The notes beneath the pieces are model-generated. The model saw only the letters and a program-made list of their open reading frames with translations, did no database searches and was not told where the DNA came from. A stretch of DNA of 64,000 nucleotides, taken from NCBI RefSeq assembly GCF_001653335.1, contig NZ_CP015079.1, positions 1,240,001 to 1,304,000 on the forward strand, written 5' to 3'. Position numbers and translations under genes: made by a program. Positions 52,496 to 60,727 of the stretch are shown piece after piece. Origin of the DNA: Nocardioides dokdonensis FR1436 (lineage in GTDB: Bacteria > Actinomycetota > Actinomycetes > Propionibacteriales > Nocardioidaceae). Numbering within the stretch: position 1 is the first letter of the stretch; each line of letters opens with the position of its first letter.

Positions 52496-53674
52496 GTGAC
52501 CCACCCCGTGCCTGCCGCCCCGCTCCGGGTGCGGGAGATCCCGCCCTCCGAGCACCTGGCGTTCCTCGAGACCCGCCCCTCGGCCAGCTTCCTGCAGACC
52601 CCCGCCTGGGGCCTGGTCAAGGCTGAGTGGCGCCGTGAGTCGCTCGGATTCTTCGCCGGCGAGGAGCTCGTGGGCGTCGCGCTGGTGCTCTACCGCCAGC
52701 TGCCCCGCCTCAAGCGCTACCTGGCCTACGTCCCGGAGGGGCCGGTCCTCGACTGGACCGACGACGACCTGGGCCGATGGCTCCAGCCGCTGGCCGCCCA
52801 CTGCCGCGGCCGTGGCGCCTTCGGGGTGCGGATGGGTCCGCCCGTGGTGACCGCGCAGTGGAGCGCCCAACAGGTCAAGGACGGCATCGCCGACGACGGC
52901 GTACGCCGCCTGGGCGAGCTGGCCCCGCTCGAGCGGGACCCCGTCGGGGCCCGTGTCGTCTCGCAGCTGGAGTCCCTGGGCTGGCGCCACCAGGGCGTCG
53001 ACGGCGGCTTCGCCGCCGGCCAGCCCCAGTTCGTCTTCCAGGTGCCCCTCGTCGACGACGAGGGCGCGCCGCTCGACGAGGCCGCCGTCCTCAAGGCGAT
53101 GAACCAGCAGTGGCGCCGCAACATCAAGAAGGCCGTCAAGGCCGGCGTGGAGGTGCAGTCGACCTCCGGCGTCGCCGAGGCGCTCGAGGCGCTGCCGGCC
53201 TTCCACGAGCTCTACGTCCACACCGCTGAGCGCGACCACTTCACCCCGCGCCCGCTGGGCTACTTCCGCACCATGGTCGAGGCCCTGGCCGGTGAGGGCG
53301 AGCAGCTCGACCAGCCCGACCGGCTGCGCCTGCACCTGGCCCGCCACGAGGGCGACCTGGTCGCGGCCACCATCGCGATCCGCGTCGGCACCCACTCCTG
53401 GTACTCCTACGGCGCCTCGTCCACCGAGAAGCGCGACGTGCGCGGCTCCAACGCCGCCCAGTGGGCGATGCTGCGCGACGCCCTCGCCGCGGGCTCGCAC
53501 GTCTACGACCTGCGCGGCATCACCGATACCCTCGAGGCCGACGACAGCCACGTCGGGCTGATCCAGTTCAAGGTCGGCACGGGCGGCCGGGCCGTCGAGT
53601 ACGCCGGCGAGTGGGACCTGCCGCTCAACAAGGTGCTCTACCGCGCCTTCAGCCTCTACATGGCGCGCCGGTGA
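52496..53674 (+). CDS. FemX/FemAB-like peptidoglycan amino-acid ligase
   Basis: 392 aa from a GTG. Two GNAT-like subdomains: SFLQTPAWGLVKAEWRRESLGFF and, after the helical NQQWRRNIKKAVKAG, TIAIRVGTHSWYSYGASS and GSNAAQWAMLRDAL ... YDLRGITDTLE. These enzymes add amino acids to the lipid II peptide using aminoacyl-tRNA. It lies with an alanine-racemase-like gene, suggesting a shared role in cell wall peptide chemistry. Confidence 0.92.
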   Translation: MTHPVPAAPLRVREIPPSEHLAFLETRPSASFLQTPAWGLVKAEWRRESLGFFAGEELVGVALVLYRQLPRLKRYLAYVPEGPVLDWTDDDLGRWLQPLAAHCRGRGAFGVRMGPPVVTAQWSAQQVKDGIADDGVRRLGELAPLERDPVGARVVSQLESLGWRHQGVDGGFAAGQPQFVFQVPLVDDEGAPLDEAAVLKAMNQQWRRNIKKAVKAGVEVQSTSGVAEALEALPAFHELYVHTAERDHFTPRPLGYFRTMVEALAGEGEQLDQPDRLRLHLARHEGDLVAATIAIRVGTHSWYSYGASSTEKRDVRGSNAAQWAMLRDALAAGSHVYDLRGITDTLEADDSHVGLIQFKVGTGGRAVEYAGEWDLPLNKVLYRAFSLYMARR

Positions 53675-53681
53675 CCGCGCG

Positions 53682-54791
53682 ATGAGCCTGACCCTGAACG
53701 TCGACGGCCCGCGCTGGCGCGAGCACCTGCGCCGCACGGCTGCCGCCCACCCGGGCCTGGTGCCCGTCGTCAAGGGCAACGGCTACGGCTTCACGCTGGG
53801 CCGCCTCGCGCGGCGTACCCAGTGGCTCGCCGAGCAGGACCTGGGCCACGAGCCCGACGCGGGCACCTGCGACACCCTGGCCGTCGGCATGTACGACGAG
53901 CTCGAGGAGGTCGTGCAGCGCTTCGACGGCAGCGTCGTGGTCCTCACCCCGTGGCGGCCCTTCGGCTCCGCGCTCGAGGCCACCGCCGACGACTCCCTGG
54001 CCGACCGCCTCGTGCACACCGTGGGTCGCCTCGAGGACCTCGAGGACCTGCTCGCGCGGCGCCCGCGGGCCCGGTTCGTGCTCGAGCGGCTGACCAGCAT
54101 GCAGCGCCACGGGCTGTCGGCGCGCGAGCTGTGGGCGGTCGGCGAGGCGTTGCGCGCCCACCCCGGCGCCCGGCTCGAGGGCGTGGCGATGCACTTCCCG
54201 CTCGCCCAGGGCTCGCACACCTCCGAGGCCTCGCGGCTGCTGACCGACGTGGTGGGTGCCCAGCTGCCGCCCGGCCCCCGGTCGCACACGGTCTGGGTCT
54301 CGCACCTCAGCGACACCGAGCTGTCCGGCCTGCGCGCCCGCTGGCCCGACTTCACCTTCCGGTCCCGGATGGGCACCGGCCTGTGGCTTGGCGACCGCGG
54401 CTCGCTGTCGGTGACCTCGACCGTCCTCGACGTGCACCCCCTCGAGCGCGGCGACGTCTTCGGCTACCGCGGGCGCACCGCCCCCAAGTCCGGGCACCTG
54501 CTCGTCGTCACCGGCGGCACCGCCCACGGCGTCGGCCTCGAGGCCCCCACCGGCGACCTCGGCCTGCGCGGTCGCGCCGCCACCCTGGCCCGGGGCGGTC
54601 TCGACGCGGTCGGTTTCGTGCGCTCGCCGTTCTCCATCGACGGCAAGCAGCGGCTGTTCGCCGAGCCGCCGCACATGCAGGCCTCGATGCTCTTCGTGCC
54701 CACCGGAGCCCGGGTGCCCGCCGTCGGTGACGTCGTCGACGTCCGGGTGCGCTACACCGCCACCGCGTTCGACCGCATCGTCGTCAGCTGA
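53682..54791 (+). CDS. Alanine racemase-like PLP protein
   Basis: 369 aa, starting 7 bp after the FemX-like stop. PVVKGNGYGFTLGRLA contains the PLP lysine (Lys31), ERLTSMQRHGLSARELW has the conserved Arg region, and FRSRMGTGLWLGD the phosphate-binding segment. The C-terminal beta domain is present but divergent, so it may be a racemase for another amino acid or an alanine racemase paralogue. Confidence 0.88.
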   Translation: MSLTLNVDGPRWREHLRRTAAAHPGLVPVVKGNGYGFTLGRLARRTQWLAEQDLGHEPDAGTCDTLAVGMYDELEEVVQRFDGSVVVLTPWRPFGSALEATADDSLADRLVHTVGRLEDLEDLLARRPRARFVLERLTSMQRHGLSARELWAVGEALRAHPGARLEGVAMHFPLAQGSHTSEASRLLTDVVGAQLPPGPRSHTVWVSHLSDTELSGLRARWPDFTFRSRMGTGLWLGDRGSLSVTSTVLDVHPLERGDVFGYRGRTAPKSGHLLVVTGGTAHGVGLEAPTGDLGLRGRAATLARGGLDAVGFVRSPFSIDGKQRLFAEPPHMQASMLFVPTGARVPAVGDVVDVRVRYTATAFDRIVVS

Positions 54792-54798
54792 GCGCGCT

Positions 54799-54832
54799 GC
54801 ATGAGTCCCCGGCCGACCGGGGACTCATGCAC
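54799..54832. terminator. Perfect hairpin after the racemase-like gene
   Basis: 15-bp arms TGCATGAGTCCCCGG and its complement around CCGA, 8 bp after the stop. A related, imperfect hairpin lies 32 bp further on inside the 3' end of the convergent gene. Confidence 0.8.
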
Positions 54833-54855
54833 TGGATGGGTGTTGCAACGCCCGA

Positions 54856-56283
54856 CTAGTGCTGGAGTCCCCGGCTGACCGGGGATTCATGCACGGGCTG
54901 CGTACGCCGCACCGGGTCGTGCCGCGGGCGCCACACGTCGCGCGCCACCAGGCCCACGAGGTAGAGCTCGGCGGCGACCCGGACCACGATCGCGACCCAG
55001 TAGAACCCGGCCGCACCGCCGCCGCCGTCGTCGAGCAGGCCGCCGAGGTACCACCACACGCAGGCGAAGTAGAAGATCTCGCCGGCCTGCCACACGATCT
55101 GGTCGCGCAGGCGCGGTCGCGCCAGGACGGCCAGCGGGAGCAGCCACAGCACGTACTGCGGCGAGTAGACCTTGTTCACCAGCAGGAAGCCGGCGACGAG
55201 CAGGAACCCGAGCTGGGCCAGGCGCGGGGTCTGGGGCGCCAGCATCCCGAGCGCGAAGACGGCCGCGCACCAGCCGGCGAAGAACAGCAGCGAGGCGGTG
55301 TTGATGGTGGAGGGCTCGAGGGCGACGTCACCGGCCTGCGCCGCGACCAGCCACAGCGACCCGAGGTCGGCGCCCCGCTCGGAGTTGAAGGACCAGAAGA
55401 CCCGCCACTGCTCGTAGCCGGTCAGCAGTGCCGGCAGGTTGGCCGCCAGCCAGGCCACCGCGGCCGACACCCCCACCAGCGCCAGGTGGCGCCAGAGTCG
55501 CTGGCGCAGGCAGATGACCAGGACCGCCCCGAGCAGGAACAACGGGTAGAGCTTGGTCGCGGTGCCCAGGCCGATGAGCACGCCGGTCAGCACCGGCCGA
55601 CCGGTGGACCAGGCCCACAGCGCACCTGCGACCAGCACCACCGCCAGCAGGTCCCAGTTGACCAGCCCGGTCAGCAGCAGCGCCGGGGAGAGCGCGAACC
55701 ACAGCGCGTCCCACGGACGGCGCGGGTGCGTGCGCGCCAGCAGCCAGACCGCGAGCAGGCTGAGCAGCGCGAAGCCGAGCGCGTTGACGATGACGAAGGC
55801 GCGGATCTCGCGCTGCACCTCGGGGTCGCCGAAGAGCGAGCCCGGGTCGGCGGCCTGCCGCTCGTCGAGGTCGGCCCAGCCGGTCAGACCCTGGGCGACC
55901 AGGGCGGTGCCCCAGGCCCAGTACGAGATCCCGACGGGATACTCCATGACCTCGGGGTAGCGCTCGCGCAGCTCGGCGTCGCCGGAGTAGGGCCAGGCCC
56001 GCTCGACCAGCGCCCGGCCGGTGTAGAGGTAGGGCAGGTCGGAGTAGCACATCTGGGTGTACCGGGCGTCGGTGTCGGTCCAGGTGTCGCTGTAGCAGGG
56101 AGCCTTCTGCAGCATCCCCAGCGCGACCACGACCGCGCACAGCGCCAGGAGCACCCGCAGCGGCGTCCACCACGGATGACGACCGGCCCGCGTCCCCACG
56201 GGCCCGCCGATCCCCTCGCTGAGCGTCGCGGCGAGCGGGTCCTCCTCGGTGGGAGCCGCGTCCGGTCCCGAGGACGGGGTCAT
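54856..56283 (-). CDS. GT87-like polytopic membrane glycosyltransferase
   Basis: 475 aa, about eleven to twelve membrane helices. DTDARYTQMCYSDLPYLYTGRAL and LGTATKLYPLFLLGAVLVI, TGYEQWRVFWSFNSERG and YSPQYVLWLLPLAVL are features of GT87/Rv0051-type polyprenyl-phosphate-sugar transferases. The gene occupies the same place beside the penicillin-binding protein as Rv0051 does in mycobacteria. Its last codons (HESPVSRGLQH) come from a copy of the downstream hairpin. Confidence 0.88.
   Translation of the reverse strand: MTPSSGPDAAPTEEDPLAATLSEGIGGPVGTRAGRHPWWTPLRVLLALCAVVVALGMLQKAPCYSDTWTDTDARYTQMCYSDLPYLYTGRALVERAWPYSGDAELRERYPEVMEYPVGISYWAWGTALVAQGLTGWADLDERQAADPGSLFGDPEVQREIRAFVIVNALGFALLSLLAVWLLARTHPRRPWDALWFALSPALLLTGLVNWDLLAVVLVAGALWAWSTGRPVLTGVLIGLGTATKLYPLFLLGAVLVICLRQRLWRHLALVGVSAAVAWLAANLPALLTGYEQWRVFWSFNSERGADLGSLWLVAAQAGDVALEPSTINTASLLFFAGWCAAVFALGMLAPQTPRLAQLGFLLVAGFLLVNKVYSPQYVLWLLPLAVLARPRLRDQIVWQAGEIFYFACVWWYLGGLLDDGGGGAAGFYWVAIVVRVAAELYLVGLVARDVWRPRHDPVRRTQPVHESPVSRGLQH
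54865..54888. repeat. Second hairpin copy, inside the glycosyltransferase 3' end
   Basis: GAGTCCCCGG and CCGGGGATTC around CTGA, one mismatch in the stem. It is a degenerate version of the 54799 hairpin and encodes the last ten residues of the minus-strand protein. Confidence 0.7.
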
Positions 56284-56298
56284 CGCAGGCTCACCCGG

Positions 56299-58545
56299 TC
56301 ACCCGTTCGGGCTCGGTCCGCCGCTGCCGGCGGCCCCGCTGGGCGACGACGACTCGGAGGGCGGGCCCGTAGGCACGGGCGGCCCGGTGGTCGTGGGGGA
56401 CGGGGTCGGCTCCTCGGTGGGCGTCGGCTCCTCGGTCGGGGTCGGCTCCTCGGTCGGGGTCGGCTCCCGGGTGGGCGAGGGCTGCCGGGTCGGCGACTGC
56501 TGCGTGGGCTGCGGTGCCGGCGGTGCCGGCGGCGCGGTGGTGGGCGCGTAGCCCGGGGGCGCCTCGCCGTCGACGAAGACGGGCTCGGGGAACTCCTCGA
56601 CCTCCAGGCCCTCCATCAGGACCTGCATCACCGCGAGCCAGGTGTCGGCGGGGTAGGCGCCGCCGAAGTACTCCGGCAGCCAGCCCTGGAGCTCCTCGTT
56701 GCCCTTGCCGCGCACGTACATCACCGCGGTCGACAGCTGGGGGGTGTAGCCGACGAACCACGCCGAGGAGACCTCGCCCCGACCGTTGGTCGCAGTGCCG
56801 GTCTTGCCGGCGGCCGGTCGACCCAGGCCGAGGGCGGCGGTGCCGGAGCCACCGGTCACGTTCTGCTGCAGGGCGTACGACACGTCGGCGGCGATGTCGG
56901 CGCTGACCGCGCGCTCACCCTTCTCCTCGTGGGTGTACTCCACCTCGCCGTCGGCGCCGACGACCTCCTCCACGACGTACGGCTCGCTGTAGACGCCCTC
57001 GTTGGCGATCGTGGCGTAGGCGTTGGCCAGGTTGACGGGGCTGACCGTCGCGTTGCCCAACGAGATGCCGGTGATCGGCTCGAGACCGGGCGACGTGGGC
57101 GGGATGCCGGCCCCGTTCTTGCGCGCCTTCGCCGGCGGGATGCCCATCGCGTTGGCCATGTCGAGCACCTTCTGGGCGCCGTTCTCCATGGCCAGGGTCA
57201 TGTCGATGAAGGCGGAGTTGGCGGACTTCTGGGTCGCGTAGACCATGTCGATCGCCGAGCCGTAGCTCTGGTTGCCCTGGTTCTCGATCTCGTTGCCGTC
57301 GGGCAGCTCGTAGGGCGAGTTGCCGTCGAAGGTGTCGCGCAGCGAGAAGCCCTCCTTGATGGCCGCCGCGAGCGCGAAGGCCTTCAGGGTCGAGCCCGCC
57401 TGGCCGCCGGTGACCGCCCAGTTGTACTGCGACTGCACGTAGTCCTGGCCGCCGTAGAAGCCGCGCACGGCCCCGGTGCCGGGCTCGACGCTGGCCACAC
57501 CGACGTGCAGCTGCTTGTCGCCGAAGCCCTCGGGGCGCGCCGAGAGCACGCCCTCCTCAGCGGCCTTCATGGCCTCGGCGGTGAAGGTCGTGGTCACCTG
57601 CAGGCCGCCGCCGTCGATCTCGTCGTCGTCGAAGCCGAGCCGGTTCAGCTCGTCGCGGACCATCTCGAGGACGTGGCCCTTCTGCCCGCCATAGGTGCTC
57701 TCCGCCTCGATCTGCGGGAACTTCGGGAGTCGCTTGGCCGCCTTCTCCCCCTGGGCGGCCGTGATGCTCTCGAGCTTGACCATCTGGCTCAGCACGTAGT
57801 CGTAGCGGCTCTTGAGGAGCTGCTTGTTGTCCTTGCCGTTGGCCGGGTCGAACCGCGACGGGTTGTTCAGCACCGCCGCGAGCACCGCCGACTGGCGCAG
57901 GTTCATGTCCGCGGCGTCCTTGCCGAAGTAGGACTGCGCGGCCGCCTGCACGCCGTAGGCGCCCCGACCGAAGTAGATGGTGTTGAGGTAGCCCTGGAGG
58001 ATCTCGGTCTTGGACTGCTTGCGGTGCAGCTTCAGCGCCAGGATCGCCTCCTTGACCTTGCGCTCGTACGAGCGCTCCTGCGTGAGGTAGAGCACCTTCA
58101 CGTACTGCTGGGTGATCGTGGAGGCGCCCTGGGTGTCGTCACCGGCGGCGTTGTTGAAGAACGCGCGCATGATGCCCTTGGGGTCCAGGCCCGAGTCGGT
58201 CCAGAAGGACTGGTTCTCGGCCGCCACCACGGCGTCCTTGATGGTCTCGGGCATCTCGTCGTAGGAGATCGAGGTGCGGTCCTGGGTCGCGAACCGACCG
58301 GCCTCGGTCTTGCCGTCGGCGTAGTAGACGAACGTCGTCTCGGTCTCGAACTCCGCGTTCGGGTCCGGGATCTCGGTGCTCTGGTAGAGGTAGAAGAAGC
58401 CGCCCGCGGCCAGCAGCGCGCCGACCAGCCCAGCGATCGAGCCCCACTTGAGCACGCTGAGGAGACGCTGCTTCCAGGTCCGGGGCGGGGCCTTGGTGGG
58501 CGTCCGCTTCACGGCCGGACCGGCTGCCCTGCGCTTGGCTGTCAC
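56299..58545 (-). CDS. ponA: Class A penicillin-binding protein (PonA-like)
   Basis: 748 aa with one N-terminal membrane helix (about 34-53). The glycosyltransferase domain has AAENQSFWTDSGLDPKGIMRAF, GASTITQQYVKVLYL and GYLNTIYFGRGAYGVQAAA. The transpeptidase has STLK, SAN and KTGT catalytic motifs. The C-terminal tail is a Pro/Thr/Glu repeat (four 18-bp units at 56405-56476) followed by Ser/Gly. It polymerises and cross-links peptidoglycan. It sits 15 bp upstream of the glycosyltransferase and is divergent from padR. Confidence 0.95.
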   Translation of the reverse strand: MTAKRRAAGPAVKRTPTKAPPRTWKQRLLSVLKWGSIAGLVGALLAAGGFFYLYQSTEIPDPNAEFETETTFVYYADGKTEAGRFATQDRTSISYDEMPETIKDAVVAAENQSFWTDSGLDPKGIMRAFFNNAAGDDTQGASTITQQYVKVLYLTQERSYERKVKEAILALKLHRKQSKTEILQGYLNTIYFGRGAYGVQAAAQSYFGKDAADMNLRQSAVLAAVLNNPSRFDPANGKDNKQLLKSRYDYVLSQMVKLESITAAQGEKAAKRLPKFPQIEAESTYGGQKGHVLEMVRDELNRLGFDDDEIDGGGLQVTTTFTAEAMKAAEEGVLSARPEGFGDKQLHVGVASVEPGTGAVRGFYGGQDYVQSQYNWAVTGGQAGSTLKAFALAAAIKEGFSLRDTFDGNSPYELPDGNEIENQGNQSYGSAIDMVYATQKSANSAFIDMTLAMENGAQKVLDMANAMGIPPAKARKNGAGIPPTSPGLEPITGISLGNATVSPVNLANAYATIANEGVYSEPYVVEEVVGADGEVEYTHEEKGERAVSADIAADVSYALQQNVTGGSGTAALGLGRPAAGKTGTATNGRGEVSSAWFVGYTPQLSTAVMYVRGKGNEELQGWLPEYFGGAYPADTWLAVMQVLMEGLEVEEFPEPVFVDGEAPPGYAPTTAPPAPPAPQPTQQSPTRQPSPTREPTPTEEPTPTEEPTPTEEPTPSPTTTGPPVPTGPPSESSSPSGAAGSGGPSPNG
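56405..56476 (-). repeat. 18-bp tandem repeat in the PonA tail
   Basis: Four in-frame copies of the 18-bp unit GTCGGCTCCTCGGTCGGG (starts 56405, 56423, 56441, 56459; the last is partly diverged), encoding the EEPTPT repeat. Copy number is probably variable between strains. Confidence 0.8.
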
Positions 58546-58685
58546 GTCGCTGCTGCTCCCGGGGAAGAGGGCGCGGCTGGCGCGCCCGGTGGTTCGGACC
58601 GTGGATCAGGGTACGCAACCGGGTGGCACACGGAGCGATCGTCGCGAGGACGGCGCAGCGCACGAGTTTTATCATCCGGCGGATA

Positions 58686-58698
58686 TATCGCTACGATA
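58686..58698. promoter_or_regulatory. Candidate PadR operator
   Basis: TATCG-CTA-CGATA, a 13-bp inverted repeat 7 bp before the padR ATG in an AT-rich pocket of the 159-bp gap to ponA. Likely the autoregulatory site of the adjacent PadR. Confidence 0.55.
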
Positions 58699-58704
58699 CG
58701 TCTC

Positions 58705-59409
58705 ATGGCACGTCGTGGAGAGACCATCGAGCTCGCAGTCCTCGGACTGCTGCACGAGGGACCCATGCACGGCTACGAGCTGCGCAAGCGGCTGAACCTG
58801 ATGCTGGGCTGGGGCCGGGTGCTGTCCTACGGCTCGCTCTACCCCACCTTGAAGAAGATGCTGCGGGCCGGGCTGATCGAGGAGCTGGCACCCTCGCGCA
58901 CCACCGTGAGCCGGCGTCCGCGCATCACCTACCAGGTCACGCCCGCGGGCAACCAGGAGTTCCACGACCTGATGATGGAGGTCGGTCCGACCGCGTGGGA
59001 GGACGACAACTTCGACATCCGGTTCACCTTCTTCTCCTCCACCGACATGGAGATCCGTCTGCGCGTCCTCGAAGGACGCCGCACCCGGCTCCAGGAGCGC
59101 CTCGAGCGCGTCCAGAGCCAGCTGTCGATGACGCAGAAGGAGGTCGACAGCTACGCGGCGGAGCTGCAGCGCCACGGCGTGGAGTCGGTCGAGCGCGAGG
59201 TCAAGTGGCTCTCGGACCTCATCAACGCCGAGCGCGCGGTGCCGCCCTCCGGGACGGACCCGGCTCTCGGGAGCACCGCTCCGCACGACCCCCCACACGT
59301 CCCCCAGCACGACCACCAGCACGACCAGCAGCACGTCCCACCGGCAGCCTCATCCGAGGTGCCGGCGACCACAGCTCGACAGGCCGGCTCTCCAGCCGGT
59401 GAGTCGTGA
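58705..59409 (+). CDS. PadR-family regulator with His-rich C-terminal tail
   Basis: 234 aa. The winged helix is residues 8-100: [29 protein letters not shown] ... [21 protein letters not shown] coiled-coil helix (about 120-170) follows for dimerisation. Residues 194-210 hold six His in 17 ([19 protein letters not shown]), an unusual tail. The position between ponA and ino1 equals Rv0047c in M. tuberculosis. It overlaps no gene, but ino1 begins 20 bp after its stop. Confidence 0.92.
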   Translation: MARRGETIELAVLGLLHEGPMHGYELRKRLNLMLGWGRVLSYGSLYPTLKKMLRAGLIEELAPSRTTVSRRPRITYQVTPAGNQEFHDLMMEVGPTAWEDDNFDIRFTFFSSTDMEIRLRVLEGRRTRLQERLERVQSQLSMTQKEVDSYAAELQRHGVESVEREVKWLSDLINAERAVPPSGTDPALGSTAPHDPPHVPQHDHQHDQQHVPPAASSEVPATTARQAGSPAGES

Positions 59410-59429
59410 GACAGGAAAGGAACGACCCG

Positions 59430-60515
59430 ATGGGTTCGGTTCGAGTAGCAATCGTGGGAGTCGGCAACTGCGCCACCTCCCTCGTCCAGGGTGTCGAGTA
59501 CTACAAGGACGCCGACCCGCAGGGTTCCGTCCCCGGCCTGATGCACGTCATGTTCGGCGAGTACCACGTCAACGACGTCGAGTTCGTCGCCGCCTTCGAC
59601 GTCGACGACATGAAGGTCGGCAAGGACCTCTCCGAGGCCATCCACGCGTCGCAGAACAACACCATCAAGATCGCCGACGTCCCCACGCTGGGCGTCGACG
59701 TCCAGCGCGGCCCGACGCTCGACGGTCTCGGCAAGTACTACCGCGAGACCATCGAGGAGTCGGCGGCCGAGCCGGTCGACGTCGTCCAGGTCCTGCGCGA
59801 GCGCGAGGTCGACGTCCTGGTCTCCTACCTCCCGGTGGGTTCCGAGGAGGCCGACAAGTTCTACGCGCAGTGCTGCATCGACGCGGGCGTGGGCTTCGTC
59901 AACGCGCTGCCCGTCTTCATCGCCTCCGACCCCGTGTGGGCCAAGAAGTTCGAGGACGCCGGCGTCCCGATCGTCGGCGACGACATCAAGAGCCAGATCG
60001 GTGCCACCATCACCCACCGCGTGATGGCCCGCCTCTTCGAGGACCGCGGCGTCACGCTGGACCGCACCTACCAGCTCAACGTCGGCGGCAACATGGACTT
60101 CAAGAACATGCTCGAGCGTGAGCGCCTGGAGTCCAAGAAGGTCTCCAAGACCCAGGCCGTGACCTCCAACCTCACCGGTGAGCTCGCGAACAAGATCTCG
60201 GACCGCAACGTCCACATCGGCCCCTCGGACCACGTGGCGTGGCTCGACGACCGCAAGTGGGCCTACGTGCGCCTCGAGGGTCGCGCCTTCGGCGACGTCC
60301 CGCTGAACCTCGAGTACAAGCTCGAGGTGTGGGACTCCCCGAACTCCGCCGGCATCATCATCGACGCCCTGCGCGCCGCGAAGATCGCCAAGGACCGCGG
60401 CATCGGCGGCCCGATCATCTCGGCGTCGTCGTACCTGATGAAGTCGCCCCCGGTGCAGCTCCCCGACGACGAGGGCCGCCGCCGCGTGGAGGCCTTCATC
60501 GCCGGCGAGGAGTGA
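59430..60515 (+). CDS. ino1: Inositol-3-phosphate synthase
   Basis: 361 aa. [23 protein letters not shown] is the NAD-binding start; [40 protein letters not shown] and [13 protein letters not shown] are conserved. It converts glucose-6-phosphate to 1L-myo-inositol-1-phosphate for phosphatidylinositol and mycothiol. ATG 59430 has the ribosome binding site GAAAGGA about 10 bases upstream and starts the family; the GTG at 59406 overlaps padR but is not preferred. Confidence 0.96.
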   Translation: MGSVRVAIVGVGNCATSLVQGVEYYKDADPQGSVPGLMHVMFGEYHVNDVEFVAAFDVDDMKVGKDLSEAIHASQNNTIKIADVPTLGVDVQRGPTLDGLGKYYRETIEESAAEPVDVVQVLREREVDVLVSYLPVGSEEADKFYAQCCIDAGVGFVNALPVFIASDPVWAKKFEDAGVPIVGDDIKSQIGATITHRVMARLFEDRGVTLDRTYQLNVGGNMDFKNMLERERLESKKVSKTQAVTSNLTGELANKISDRNVHIGPSDHVAWLDDRKWAYVRLEGRAFGDVPLNLEYKLEVWDSPNSAGIIIDALRAAKIAKDRGIGGPIISASSYLMKSPPVQLPDDEGRRRVEAFIAGEE

Positions 60516-60566
60516 GCCCTCCCCACCAGCAGCACCGCACCCGGCCCGACTGAGCCGGCTCTGCAG

Positions 60567-60607
60567 GACGAACGGCGCGGACCCAGCACGGGTCCGCGCC
60601 GTTCGTC
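60567..60607 (+). terminator. Strong hairpin terminator after ino1
   Basis: Perfect 18-bp arms, GACGAACGGCGCGGACCC and its complement, with a 5-base loop, 51 bp after the ino1 stop. Confidence 0.85.
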
Positions 60608-60727
60608 GTCCGCGGCCGGGTCCCTCCCGGGGGGTGAAGATCGCGGCGACGTCGTAACCCGGGCCCGCGCGGGGTCGTTGGCCGTGGGTACGCGCCCACA
60701 CCGACGGCGCCTGTCTCGAGGACGTCC

